Part shown: piece after piece, positions 33,235 through 42,988 of the stretch
How positions within the stretch are numbered: the first letter of the stretch is position 1
Layout of the letters: each line of letters opens with the position of its first letter
Assembly (NCBI GenBank): GCA_039707465.1
Contig: CM077643.1
Span: 199,913,605-199,977,604, forward strand
Length of the DNA: 64,000 bases
Direction of reading: 5' to 3'
Origin: Rhabdophis nuchalis
Taxonomy: Eukaryota; Chordata; Lepidosauria; Squamata; Natricidae
Program-made: the position numbers and the translations under genes
The notes under the pieces: model-generated
What the model was told of the DNA's origin: nothing
Databases searched by the model: none
Seen by the model: only the letters and a program-made list of their open reading frames with translations

Positions 33235-33420
33235 AGATATTTGAAGATACCTGAAGAACCAAACTTTCCTTTCCATTGTATAGCACTGGGTGAAATAGTG
33301 TATTGTACTGTATATGTTATTTTTGTTATAGTGTTCATAAAAATAAAAATAAAAATTGTAAAAAAAAAAAAAGAAAATATATTTGGATGGATTTATGAAC
33401 TAAAGGTTTTATTTTTGGGA

Positions 33421-33965
33421 TACCATGGAACTGCGCGAGCTGCACTGGCTGCCGGTAGCCTTCCGAGTGCGTTTCAAGGTTTTAGTGACCATCTTTAAAG
33501 CGCTCCATGGCAGTGGGCCTGGCTACTTGCAGGACCGCCTTCTACCGCATACCTCCACTCGACATGTCCGCTTCCACAGGGAGGGCCTCCCTAGGGTGCC
33601 ATCCGCTGGACAATGCCGGCTGGTGACGCCCAGGGGAAGAGCCTTCTCTGTGGCAGGCCCCGCCCTTTGTAATGACCTCCCCCCAGACCTCCGGACTATC
33701 ACCGACCTTTGCCTCTTCCGCCAGACTTTAAAAACCTATTTTTTCCGTATGGCCCGCCTGGCATAGCTGCTACAACCATATTTTATTAGATTTGGGTTTT
33801 AAATTGATTGTCTCTTTTAGCACGGGTTAAACGGTTTAATAGTTGTTTTAAATTTTGTAGATTTTGTACTTTTTGTATTGTTGGTTTTTAAGTCCCTGTG
33901 CGCCGCCCTGACTCCCTCTTTTGGGAGATAGGGCGGGATAGAAATCTAATAAATAAATAAAATAA
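33421..33965 (+). pseudogene. L2/CR1-group LINE ORF2 C-terminus and 3' end
   Basis: The frame to 33766 encodes ELHWLPVAFRVRFKVL, FKALHGSGPGYLQ and GRAFSVAGPALCNDLPPD, equivalent to residues ~911-1019 of the intact ORF2 at 36150-39209. The 3' UTR ends in GCCGCCCTGACTCCC, 'agatagggcgggatagaaat' and an (AATAAAT) tail. It is 5'-truncated and of an older subfamily, like 51237-52085. Confidence 0.85.
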
Positions 33966-34980
33966 ACTTGAAATTTTAATAGATTAATACCACTCGCTCA
34001 TTATGTATTTAACTATTTATTACTATGTGTTTAGTATTTATTTTATTATTTTATTTCATTTAATTTATGAATGACTCTATTCATAAATTATATGACTCAA
34101 TATAACTCTATTTTTATGATTAAGCATTTATCATTACCAATACATAGTTACAGACATATTTCAGTTATGGCTATCATGAGTTAATATTAAAAATCTCTTG
34201 TTGTTTCAACTTCATTAAGTGTTCAAAGATAGGAGTCTTGAAAAAGATACCAAAGGAAAAAAAATTGAATCTCATCTAGTCTGCCTGCAGGAGGAATGCA
34301 GGCATTATTTCCCAGATGTAGTGACTGAAAATCCAATTTAGGAGTTGGTGAAAAACACTTTGACCACTGATCTTTAGTCTTGAATCCAAACTAAAAGAAT
34401 GTTTGGAAGTGGAGTTTGGTTCTATTGCTAAAGATAACTTCCAGCAAATCAGGAACATTTGGTTAAAATAGATTCTTCCTAATAACTTCAAACAAGTGAC
34501 CTGGGTTGGCAGCCGAAGTATCCCATTCTCAATGAAATATTATTGCTGCAAAGCTGTTCAGCATTTTTCTGAAGAATGTTGAATGTAAAACTGTCTGCAG
34601 GGAAAGGGCCAAAAAATAAATAAATAAATAAAAACCACACAAGGGTAGCCACAGAATCCCTGTTCCTATCTATCGGTTATCAATAATAAAGACTATAGAA
34701 TACATAAAAGCCAAACCAACTTTGTTAAGATTTCACATATGTAAAGTTCACATAATATGTTAACATCACATGATATGTGAAGTCCTTGGACCTGAGAAGA
34801 AGCAAACTGGTCATTCTCCCCAAAATGCTATGAGCAAGACCTCTGAGTATATATTAATTTATAGAACATAGATGTTAAGCAGAAGCACAAGAGCAAGAGA
34901 AACTCTCAGTAGTTTTTAGTAGAATAGGAAGTCTTTTGCAGATTATGGCAAAGCAAAATCTAGTAATAATATAAAATATA
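33966..34980. other. Unique-looking AT-rich DNA, no gene seen
   Basis: Contains a short (AAAT)n run near 34.61-34.63 kb and nothing else recognisable. Confidence 0.4.
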
Positions 34981-35579
34981 CAGTATACCATATTTTTCAG
35001 AGTATAAGACGCACCTTTTTTCCTCTAAAAAGAGGCTGAAAATCTGGGTGCGTCTTATACATTGAATACAACATTTTTTGCCTCCTGGAACCCCGCCCCA
35101 AAAATGGCCAAAATGGCCATGCGCATACTCTTATGGAAGCTTCCAGAGAGCTCCTGGGGGCTGGGGAGGGCAGAAATGAGCAAAAAACAGGGTGTTTTTG
35201 CCCCCCCCCCAGGCCCCAACAGGACTCTATAAGCCTCCATAAGGCTATGCTTGCTATTTTTTGACCAGAAAATGGCCTGTTTTCACGAAAAAATGAGGCC
35301 ATTTTTCCTCATTTTGCTCCCCTCCAGAAGCACTCTGCAAGCCCCTCCCCCAAGGCTATTCATGCCTTTTATTTGAAAAAAAACAGGCCCATTTTCATGA
35401 AAAACGGGCCGTTTGTGGGAGGTTTGCACAGTGCAAAAGGGTTTTTTTCCCCCTTTCGGAAAGCTGTTTATTTAGAGTGATTGATGAGAATTACGTTGGT
35501 CAAGTACTGTGCCTGCAGAAACAAAGATTTGTTCCAAAGGTGGTCAGTGATTTCCTTCTCCAGCACATGGGTAAATACA

Positions 35580-35943
35580 CCTCTCTATTTCTCTCTCTAT
35601 TTTTCTCTCTCTATCCCTCTACCTACCTACCTACCTACACACTCTCTCTCCCTACCTACCTACTGTATTTCTCTCCCCCTCTATCTACCTATGTACCTAC
35701 TCTCTCCCCCTCTATCTACTGTATTTCTCTCTCTCTCTATTTCTCTCTCTCTGTCCCTCTACCTACTTATCTATCTGCACACACTCTCTCCCTACTTGCC
35801 TACCTACTGTATTTCTCTCTCTCTCCCTATCCCTTTATCTACCTACCTACCTAACTACACACTCTGTCTCCCTACCTCCCTACTGTATTTCTTTCTCTCT
35901 CTCTCCCCCTCTACCTACCTACTCTCTCTCTCTCCCTACCTAC
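35580..35943. repeat. Degenerate (CTCT)/(CTAC) microsatellite block
   Basis: Higher-order reiteration of 'tactgtatttctctctctc' and 'ctacctacctac' units. The block continues beyond the LINE at 39278-39325, so the LINE inserted within it. Confidence 0.9.
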
Positions 35944-38900
35944 CTACTTTATTTTTTATTTTTTTATTTTATTAAATTTATATCCCGCCCTTCTCCTTGT
36001 TAGGACCCAGGGCGGCGCACAGGGATGTTAAAATACATACAAAATATAAAATATATGAAATTTAAAATACTTATTTTAATAAATAAACCCTGCGCTAAAA
36101 CCAAATTAAAATCCCAGGTTTAAAAACTATCTAATGGTCAGTGTGGAGGTTACGCTAGGCCGGCTAGGTGAAATAGGTGTGTCTTCAGACACTTGCGGAA
36201 GAGGCGGAGGTCGGAGATGGTGCGGAGTTCAGGGGGTAAGTCGTTCCAGAGGACTGGGCCCGCCACAGAGAAGGCTCTCCCCCTGGGTGTCGCTAGTCGG
36301 CATTGTCCAGCCGACGGCACCCTGAGGAGGCCCTCTCTGTGGGAGCGTATCGGTCTAAGAGATGTATGGGGCAGGAGGCGGTCTCGCATATAACTAGGCC
36401 CCGAGCCATGGAGCGCTTTAAAGATGGTCGTTAAAACCTTGAAGCGCACCCGAAAGACCACAGGAAGCCAGTGCAGCTCGCGCAGGATAGGTGTTATGTG
36501 GGAGTGTCTAGGCGCTCCCGTAATCACCCGCGCGGCTGCGTTCTGGACTAGCTGCAGCTTTCGGGTGCACCTCAAGGGAAGCCCCATGTAGAGAGCATTA
36601 CAGTAGTCGAGTCGAGAGGTGACGAGTGCTTGAGTGCGTAAGGCCCCCCGGTCCAGTAAGGGGCGCAATTGGCGCATCAGGCGAACCTGATGAAACGCCC
36701 CCCTGGCCACGGCTGCCACATGATCTTCCATAGACAGCCGGGAATCCAGGAGGACACCCAAATTGCGCGCCCTCTCCACGGGGGCCGGTGTTTCGCCCCC
36801 AATGGCCAGAGTTGGAATAATCTGGCTGAACCGAGGCGCCGGAAGCCACAGCCACTCAGTCTTGGACGGGTTGAGCCTGAGTTTGTTACCACCCATCCAG
36901 ATCCGTACGGCTTCCAAGCACCGGGACATAACCTCGACGGCATCGTTGGGGTGGTCTGGGGTGGATAAGTACAACTGAGTATCATCAGCGTACAGATGAT
37001 ATCCCACCCCAAAACCACGGATGATCTCACCCAGCGGCTTCATATATGTGTTGAATAGGAGGGGCGAGAGGACCGACCCCTGAGGAACCCCACATATGAG
37101 GGGTCTCGAGGCCGACCTCTGCCCCCCTGTCAACACATATTGCGACCGACCAGAGAGGTAGGATGAGAACCACCGCAGAACGGTGCCTCCCAACCCCAAC
37201 CCCCCCAGTCGGCGCAATAGGATACCATGGTCGATGGTATCAAAAGCCGCTGAGAGGTCTAATAGGACTAGGATAGAGGAATATCCTCTATCCCGCGCCC
37301 TCCAGAGATCATCAACCAACGCGACCAATGCCGTCTCGGTGCTGTGCCCGGGTCGGAAGCCGGACTGGCGCGGGTCTAGATAATCAACTTCCTCCAAGTG
37401 TCGCGGAAACTGTTGAGCCACCACACTCTCAACAACCTTCACTAAAAAGTGGAGGTTGGAGACGGGACGATAGTTCTCTAATAATGCTGGATCCAGGGAC
37501 GGCTTCTTGAGGAGGGGCCTTACTACCGCCTCTTTCAAGACGGCAGGCAAGGACCCCTCACTCAAAGATGCGTTGACAATGCCCTGGAGCCAGCCTCGTG
37601 TCGTCTCCCAGGATGCCAGTACAAGCCAGGAGGGACACGGGTCCAATAAACATGTGGTAGCCCTAAGTCTCTTTGACAACTTGTCCATATCCTCGGTGGT
37701 AACAAAATCAAACTCCTCCCAAGATGGTGTCACAAGAACAGCCTCGGCCCGCTCGACTGGGCCACTGTCGATGGAGGGTAACTCGTTCCGAATCCGAGTG
37801 ATTTTCTCCTGCAGATAAATCCCAAATTCCTCTGCTCGACCCTGTAAAGGGGCTTCCCGCGGCCTCTGTTGAAGGAGGGAGCGGGTCACCCCAAACAGGG
37901 CGGCAGGGCGGTTATCTGCGGATGCAATAAGAGTGGCACAATACTCACGTTTGGCCACTCTTATCGCCACTAAGTAAGTCCTAATATGGTCTCTCACTAG
38001 TGTTCGGTCGGCTTCGGAGCGAGAAGATCTCCATCTGCTCTCTAGGCGTCTCTTGTGGCGCTTCATCCCCCTAAGCCCCTCGGTAAACCAAGGAGCCCAG
38101 GTGGTTCGTCGCCGCAAGAGAGGCCGCAAGGGCGCGACTCGGTCCAAGGCCCCCATGGCCGCACTTAACCATGCGGCCACTAGGTCCTCAGTCGAGTCGC
38201 GGGGCAAGTCCACAGGAATTGGCCCAAGCTCCCTTTGGAACCTTATCGGGTCCATCAGGAGCCTGGGGCGGAACCATATAGGAATATCCGGTTCCGCCTC
38301 CCCGCGGTGAGGTGCGGCGATCGGAAAGTCGAGCCGAAGGAGAGCGTGATCTGTCCATGACAGGGGTGTGATGACTAGATCCCCTATTCCCAGATCACTA
38401 CTCCACTGTCCCGAGACGAAGATTAGATCCAGGGTGTGTCCGCCCTCGTGGGTAGGGCCTACAACTACTTGGGTCAGGTCCATGGCTGTCATGGAAGCCA
38501 TGAACTCCCGAGCTGCACCAGAGGTTTCGCCTGCTGACGGCAGATTAAAGTCCCCCATGACTAACAGTCTGGGGGTCTCCACTGCCGCCTCAGCTATCAC
38601 CTCTAGGAGCTCGGGCAGGGCTGTTGTTGTATAGCGAGGAGCCAGGTATACAACTAACACGCCCAACTGCCTCCCTGGGCCCCACTTCACAAGGAGGGAC
38701 TCGCACCCGGTCGTCTGAGGGATCGTGGTCTCCTTTGGCTCAAGACCTTCCCTAACCATAATCGCCACCCCCCCACCCCTCCCTAGGGCCCTAGGCTGAT
38801 GAAAGGCTCGGTATCCTGGTGGGCACATTTCTACGAGGGGATGTCCTCCCTCGTGGCCCAACCAGGTTTCCGTAATACCTACCAGGTCCGGGTCCCCCTC

Positions 38901-39277
38901 TGACACAAGGTCATGGATGAGGGGGGCTTTTTGTACCACGGACCTGGCGTTGCATAGCATCAGCCTAGGGCCCCGGGTCTGTGGTTCTTGCCCTCCTAGT
39001 CTGCGATGGGAGCATGGGAGGTCGGAGTGCGTGACCGCCTGTAGCCAGCGGCCACGGTCCTCCAACCGATGTCCATCCCATCTCCCACCGCCCCTGCCCC
39101 TCCCCAAGACCGAATTGATGGAGAATACCTCCATGGCAACGACCCCCCCTTCCCCCTCCTCCGTTTCTCTACTTCCGCCGGCCGGCCTTATAATTTGGCG
39201 TCCCCCCACCTGACTATCCCCTCCCTCCTCCCTGAAACCCCCTAAAATCCGAATTAAAAAATTACAAAGAAACCCCC
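35944..39277 (-). mobile_element. Nearly full-length L2/CR1-group LINE
   Basis: Minus-strand element of about 3.3 kb: a ~70-bp 5' leader, one long ORF (39209-36150), and a 3' UTR ending in GCCGCCCTGGGTCC, 'aaggagaagggcgggatata' and an (AATAAA)-type tail at 35944. No ORF1 is present. That is either a feature of the subfamily or mild 5' truncation. Both flanks are C/T-rich simple repeat, so a TSD cannot be defined. The element is much richer in CpG than the surrounding DNA, consistent with youth before methylation decay. Confidence 0.88.
36150..39209 (-). CDS. L2/CR1-group LINE ORF2: APE endonuclease plus reverse transcriptase, intact
   Basis: A 1019-codon frame with no stop or frameshift. Met1 is at 39209; Met26 (MEVFSINSVLG) is an alternative start. 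The protein nicks target DNA and primes reverse transcription of its own RNA. APE-type endonuclease, residues ~83-295: CNAR (N87), ITETWL (E114), MGDFN (D220, N222), HTLDLIF (D261) and SWTDHALL (D287, H288), so the catalytic set is present. Reverse transcriptase, ~555-800: ENYRPVSNL, SGFRPGHSTETAL, LLDLSAAFDTIDH (D651), CGVPQGSVLSPLLF and LYADDTQLY (Y740-ADD-743). The C-terminal region, ~860-1019, matches the truncated copies at 33421, 43766, 50451 and 51237. Length is normal for the clade. Nothing visible prevents function, although promoter and activity are unknown. Confidence 0.92.
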   Translation of the reverse strand: MGGRQIIRPAGGSRETEEGEGGVVAMEVFSINSVLGRGRGGGRWDGHRLEDRGRWLQAVTHSDLPCSHRRLGGQEPQTRGPRLMLCNARSVVQKAPLIHDLVSEGDPDLVGITETWLGHEGGHPLVEMCPPGYRAFHQPRALGRGGGVAIMVREGLEPKETTIPQTTGCESLLVKWGPGRQLGVLVVYLAPRYTTTALPELLEVIAEAAVETPRLLVMGDFNLPSAGETSGAAREFMASMTAMDLTQVVVGPTHEGGHTLDLIFVSGQWSSDLGIGDLVITPLSWTDHALLRLDFPIAAPHRGEAEPDIPIWFRPRLLMDPIRFQRELGPIPVDLPRDSTEDLVAAWLSAAMGALDRVAPLRPLLRRRTTWAPWFTEGLRGMKRHKRRLESRWRSSRSEADRTLVRDHIRTYLVAIRVAKREYCATLIASADNRPAALFGVTRSLLQQRPREAPLQGRAEEFGIYLQEKITRIRNELPSIDSGPVERAEAVLVTPSWEEFDFVTTEDMDKLSKRLRATTCLLDPCPSWLVLASWETTRGWLQGIVNASLSEGSLPAVLKEAVVRPLLKKPSLDPALLENYRPVSNLHFLVKVVESVVAQQFPRHLEEVDYLDPRQSGFRPGHSTETALVALVDDLWRARDRGYSSILVLLDLSAAFDTIDHGILLRRLGGLGLGGTVLRWFSSYLSGRSQYVLTGGQRSASRPLICGVPQGSVLSPLLFNTYMKPLGEIIRGFGVGYHLYADDTQLYLSTPDHPNDAVEVMSRCLEAVRIWMGGNKLRLNPSKTEWLWLPAPRFSQIIPTLAIGGETPAPVERARNLGVLLDSRLSMEDHVAAVARGAFHQVRLMRQLRPLLDRGALRTQALVTSRLDYCNALYMGLPLRCTRKLQLVQNAAARVITGAPRHSHITPILRELHWLPVVFRVRFKVLTTIFKALHGSGPSYMRDRLLPHTSLRPIRSHREGLLRVPSAGQCRLATPRGRAFSVAGPVLWNDLPPELRTISDLRLFRKCLKTHLFHLAGLA

Positions 39278-39406
39278 TGTATTTCTCTCTCTTTCTCTCC
39301 CTCTCTATCCCTCTATCTACCTACTTTTTTTTTTTAATTTGCCTCTTCCAAACCTGGGTTATAACCTTATACTCCAGTGCGTCTTATACTCTAAAAATAT
39401 GGTATA

Positions 39407-39700
39407 TAGTACTGTGAATGAGTTATTAACATGCCTAACGAGGGGTGGGTTTCTAATTTTTTTACTACCAATTTGTTCATGCGTGTGTGCATGATGCTTC
39501 TCTGCATGCGCAGCAGCATCCGTACGGATGGGCGGAGCCTCCCACCACAGTATAGATAGTACTGTGAATGAGTTAATTACATGCCTAACCAGTGGTGTAT
39601 TTCTAATTTTTATACTACTGGTTTGTTCGTGCTTGTGTCCATGATGCTTCTGTGCATGCGCAGTAGCGTCTGGGTGGATGGGCAGAGCCTCCCGCCACTG
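39407..39700. repeat. 150-bp tandem duplication containing a MITE fragment
   Basis: Positions 39407-39549 and 39557-39699 align at a constant offset of 150 bp with roughly 85% identity by eye. Each copy starts TAGTACTGTGAATGAGTTA, then carries a hAT-family block ('tttctaattttt', 'gcatgcgcag', 'gatgggcggagcct'). Host flank and MITE were duplicated together. Confidence 0.85.
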
Positions 39701-39740
39701 CTACTGTTGGGTCGCCCAATCCGGGAGCAACCCACCTCTG

Positions 39741-40325
39741 TGTCTAATGTGTATTTTGCAAATAAATACATTGAGCTCAATTCAATTTATTATCAGGACA
39801 TATACTCAGGTTTGCATTGAAAGGGAGAGAGAGAAATAAAGAAAGAAGGAATCATGAATTATACTCATTTTGTTCCTAGTAACCATATTTGAAATTTCAG
39901 CTGGCTGACATACAACAAATTTCCCTGAAAATGATCTGATTTGTTTTTCCACTCATGGTTATCCTGTTGTTAAGTGTCAAATATGTTTTAAATTGATTTT
40001 ACTTTATTATACATCACCATGAGAAAACAACACAGTTTGAAAAGTAAGGAAGAGGTTATAAAGGAGAGTAATAAAGAAATTAAATCATTTCAAAGTATCT
40101 TAAAATGATCCAAAAGTCAGGTTACATCGAACCTTATTCTTTGAATGGAGTTAGTAGCTAGACATTTTTCTTCTTTGGTTTGCTCTGTTTGTCTAGGACA
40201 GTTGCTGAACTTCCCTCAATAAAGCATTAGGTATTATTTTCTTTTATTTCCAGTATTTGATATCACATTCTTCCTCCTAGAAAAAGACCTGGACAATTTC
40301 CAGCATCTAGGCAACATCTGGCCCT
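39741..40325. other. Unique-looking DNA, no gene seen
   Basis: Nothing recognisable. Confidence 0.4.
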
Positions 40326-40329
40326 TCGG

Positions 40330-40425
40330 TTGTTCCTGTCTGGCCCACATGAGGTCAGTTGTAAACCACCCAGAGTTGACAAATAAATATCATAAATAAA
40401 TTCCATAAATAAATAAATAATGCAA
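40330..40425 (+). mobile_element. Old L2-like LINE 3' tail
   Basis: Contains 'gtaaaccacccagagttgac' followed by (AAATA)n, similar in layout to the L2/CR1-group 3' ends but strongly diverged. Confidence 0.45.
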
Positions 40426-40429
40426 ATTA

Positions 40430-41275
40430 GAAATCAAATATAAATAAATGCACCACGGGAAGTGGGAGAAGAAGTTGAGTGGAGTCCGGTGCTTCACAAT
40501 CTTGCACTCCTTCAGTTGGCTAGTGGCCATGGTAGGGTAAGGAGAGAAAACCCTTTTCTGCACCTGAACAGCACTCACCCTTTGTCTAGAACAGCCTGAG
40601 GAGGCAGTGATGGTGGTCATTGCCTTAGAGCACCCAGGTTAAGCCACCACTGTTACCTCAGTTGAAGTGCAGCCTTGTGGGCATGTTGGCGGAGTGTGAC
40701 CAGGAAACTATTGGTTTGACCTCCACAACAATCCCAGTTCCTAATGTGGGGCCTCTTGGGAAAATTAATTGCTCTCCCCTGTTCTTTACAATTCTGAGAG
40801 AAGGTCTAGACCAAATCTATTCAGGAATACAGTTAAGACTGGTGGAACCAGATTCTTTTGACACTTTGTCTAGACCTAGAAACCAAGCAAAGAAACACCA
40901 GTGAACATTATAAACCAGGAAGATATTCAGGAAGATCAAATAGAGGCATGGTTCCTTGATTCAGTTTGATCAGGAACTTTGATAACAGCAGAATTATGTG
41001 AAGTATGAAGGCTACCATTGACTAAACTGATTTAGATTACCCTCCAGATACTCTCACTGAATGATAATCACTGGAGGTTAGGGGTGAGAAAACATGGATG
41101 TGAAAATTTGAGGCAGGGATACTTTGGGGTATCCTTTGTCCAGACGGGAAGCCCTTTTGAAATATATTCATTATGGAATAGATGGTAGAAGAAGATGATT
41201 AGTATTATTCTGTTTCTTAATTTTCCAACTGAAAAATAAAAGTAGTGCTAAGTTAGTAGAGAGAATAACATAATC
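40430..41275. other. No confident gene
   Basis: Open frames here (for example 40662-40904) show no recognisable domain. The segment at 40.44-40.90 kb could be an old repeat that I cannot classify. Confidence 0.35.
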
Positions 41276-41284
41276 ACCTTTCTT

Positions 41285-41748
41285 CAGTGGTGGGTTTCAA
41301 AAATTTTTAGAACCTCTTCTGTAGGTGTGGCCTGCTTTGTGGGAGTGGCTTGCTGGCCATGTGACCAGGTGGGAGAGGCTTGGCAATCATGTGACTGGGT
41401 TGGCGTGGCCAACTTGTAAAATGTGGTGAAACTCACTTAACTACGCTCTTGCTTAGCAACAAAATGTTGGCTCAGAAACTCTGGCATTTGAAGCACGCAA
41501 GTCTTAAAGCTGTCAAGTTACAAGATCCTTGCACCCCTAACTCTTTAGAAAAAAAAAACCCAGGGGTGTTCAAACTTGACAACTTTAAGACTTGTGGACT
41601 TCAACTCCCAGAATTCCTCCTCTCGCTCTTTATCTTGATGATGTGCGAATGGGCGGGGGGAGGGAGCTGGAACCAGTTCTAAATGGCACTGTAGATTTGT
41701 GCAACCTCTTCTATAGAAGAGGTTAGAACTGGCAGGAACCCACCCCTG
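41285..41748. mobile_element. 464-bp hAT-type MITE with nested repeat pieces
   Basis: The ends CAGTGGTGGGTTTC and GAACCCACCCCTG are inverted repeats of the CAGTGGTGGG family. Perfect 8-bp TSDs CCTTTCTT lie at 41277-41284 and 41749-41756. The interior holds pieces of other MITEs: 'cacttaactacgctcttgct' and, from 41566, the CAGGGGTGTTCAAACTTG end of another family. Confidence 0.82.
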
Positions 41749-41756
41749 CCTTTCTT

Positions 41757-42130
41757 TGAAATAAGAATCAAATGTATCTCTAAATCTCATAGAGTTATGG
41801 AAACAGATGCCCTAAACACCTCCTCAGTGCCAGTAGCATAAAGAGGATACTGCTAATGCTAGCAGTATTTTCATCATTATAAATGACTAGCTACAGCATG
41901 TTAATAATATTGCCTTTTTCACTTTGTTCTGCACAACCAACTGTCAGATCTGCTACTTTTGAAAATGTTGCCAGCCATTTTCCAAGTGCACAAAAGGTGT
42001 TCTCTGACTACAAAGTGAGGAGGCCAAAAAAAAAAAAAAAGCAACACAATGGGTTACCACTTTTGCCCCCTTCAGTCATAAGATCAGCCCAAAAATAGAT
42101 GTAATGGGATAACTCTCCTGTGTGCTTATT
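41757..42130. other. Unique-looking DNA, no gene seen
   Basis: Contains a poly-A run at 42027-42041; otherwise nothing recognisable. Confidence 0.4.
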
Positions 42131-42145
42131 TCTCTTCTGGTTCTT

Positions 42146-42973
42146 TTTTTTTTTTTTGAAAAGAATTTTATTGGTTTTCAAAATTTATACAGGGAAAAAG
42201 GTATAGGGTGAAAATAACATTTTGGTAGCTTCCCTGCCATTGGTGGTGGCCCTCCCAACTCTGGCATTTGAAGCACACAAGTCTTAAAGCTGTCAAGTTA
42301 CAAGATCCTTGCACCCCTAACTCTTTAGAAAAAAAAAACCCAGGGGTTTAGATTTACAATTTTAAAAGTAAAGGATAAACATATAAAAGGATTACATTGT
42401 ACAGTCCATATATTCAATCATTCTTTTCTTTGCCATTTTATCTTGTATCAACAATTACAATAGGATTTCAAATAAAATCATTTTTGCGATCTAAGTCTTT
42501 TCGCAATTGACTCCTCTTCCCTGTCCCCGGGCGGGGCCGTCGCTCCCTCCGTTCCCCCGTCTTCGCCTCCCAACTGGGGAGAATGTTTTTTAATAAATGC
42601 CTCCACCTCACTTAGTGTTTTAATTTTTACTCTGCCCCCCTCCCAGAAGATCAGCATTCCCTCTGGTAATAACCACTTGAACCATATTCCTTTTTTATAT
42701 AATTTCTTAGACAAGAAGGAATACTTCCTTCTTATTTCTGTAATTTTTTTCAGAATTTGTTTCAAATGATTATTTCTTTATCCTGATACTTTAAGATTCC
42801 ATCCCATTGAGCCCTCAATATCTCATCCCTTGTGGATCTCCTAAGAAATTTAACATGAACTTCTCTTGGTACATTATGCATCCTAGCATAAGTTGAATTA
42901 ATTCTATAAACCAAATCCATATCCCACCAGAGTTGATCTTTATCTCTTTTAAGGTATTCTGCTAATATTGTAC
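42146..42973 (-). mobile_element. L1 ORF1 fragment with poly(A) and 15-bp TSD
   Basis: Flanked by perfect 15-bp TSDs TCTCTTCTGGTTCTT (42131-42145 and 42974-42988). Minus-strand order is: RRM part of ORF1 (WWDMDLVYRINSTYARMH region near 42950-42890), C-terminal domain (42765-42478: KGIWFKWLLPEGMLIFW), about 330 bp of 3' sequence, an AATAAA signal near 42168, then poly(A) at 42146. It is 5'-truncated within ORF1. No ORF2 lies between the ORF1 stop and the poly(A), so this is another ORF1-only L1 derivative. Confidence 0.78.
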
Positions 42974-42988
42974 TCTCTTCTGGTTCTT

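Larger units (their letters stand above)
30823..33370 (+). mobile_element. L1 retrotransposon with intact ORF1 and deleted ORF2
   Basis: A complete insertion of 2548 bp bounded by perfect 16-bp TSDs AAGAAAATATATTTGG (30807-30822 and 33371-33386), with an A-rich 3' tail. In order it holds a 5' UTR of about 665 bp, ORF1 (31488-32528), an inter-ORF spacer, the first ~20 codons of ORF2, a deletion junction near 32815-32827, the last ~135 codons of ORF2, and a short 3' UTR. A normal L1 is about 6-7 kb, so roughly 3.5 kb of endonuclease and RT are gone. The TSDs suggest the deleted form inserted as such, or was deleted later. It resembles mammalian HAL1 ('half-L1') in layout. Confidence 0.88.
34988..39402. 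mobile_element. TA-flanked inverted-repeat element hosting a microsatellite and a LINE
   Basis: The left end CCATATTTTTCAGAGTATAA and right end (reverse complement CCATATTTTTAGAGTATAAG) are inverted repeats of about 26 bp with one indel, each bordered by TA (34986-34987, 39403-39404). The internal sequence is GC-rich up to 35.47 kb, then C/T-rich simple repeat, then the inserted LINE, then more of the same repeat. Without the LINE the element would be about 1.1 kb. No transposase is visible. A mariner/Tc1-like origin is inferred from the TA target. Confidence 0.65.

Noticed and set aside
35477..35975. Ser/Leu/Tyr-rich 'membrane protein' frames
   Set aside because: Translations of CTCT/CTAC simple repeat in two frames.
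36100..39210. CpG island marking a host promoter
   Set aside because: The CpG richness coincides exactly with the young LINE ORF and its ends.
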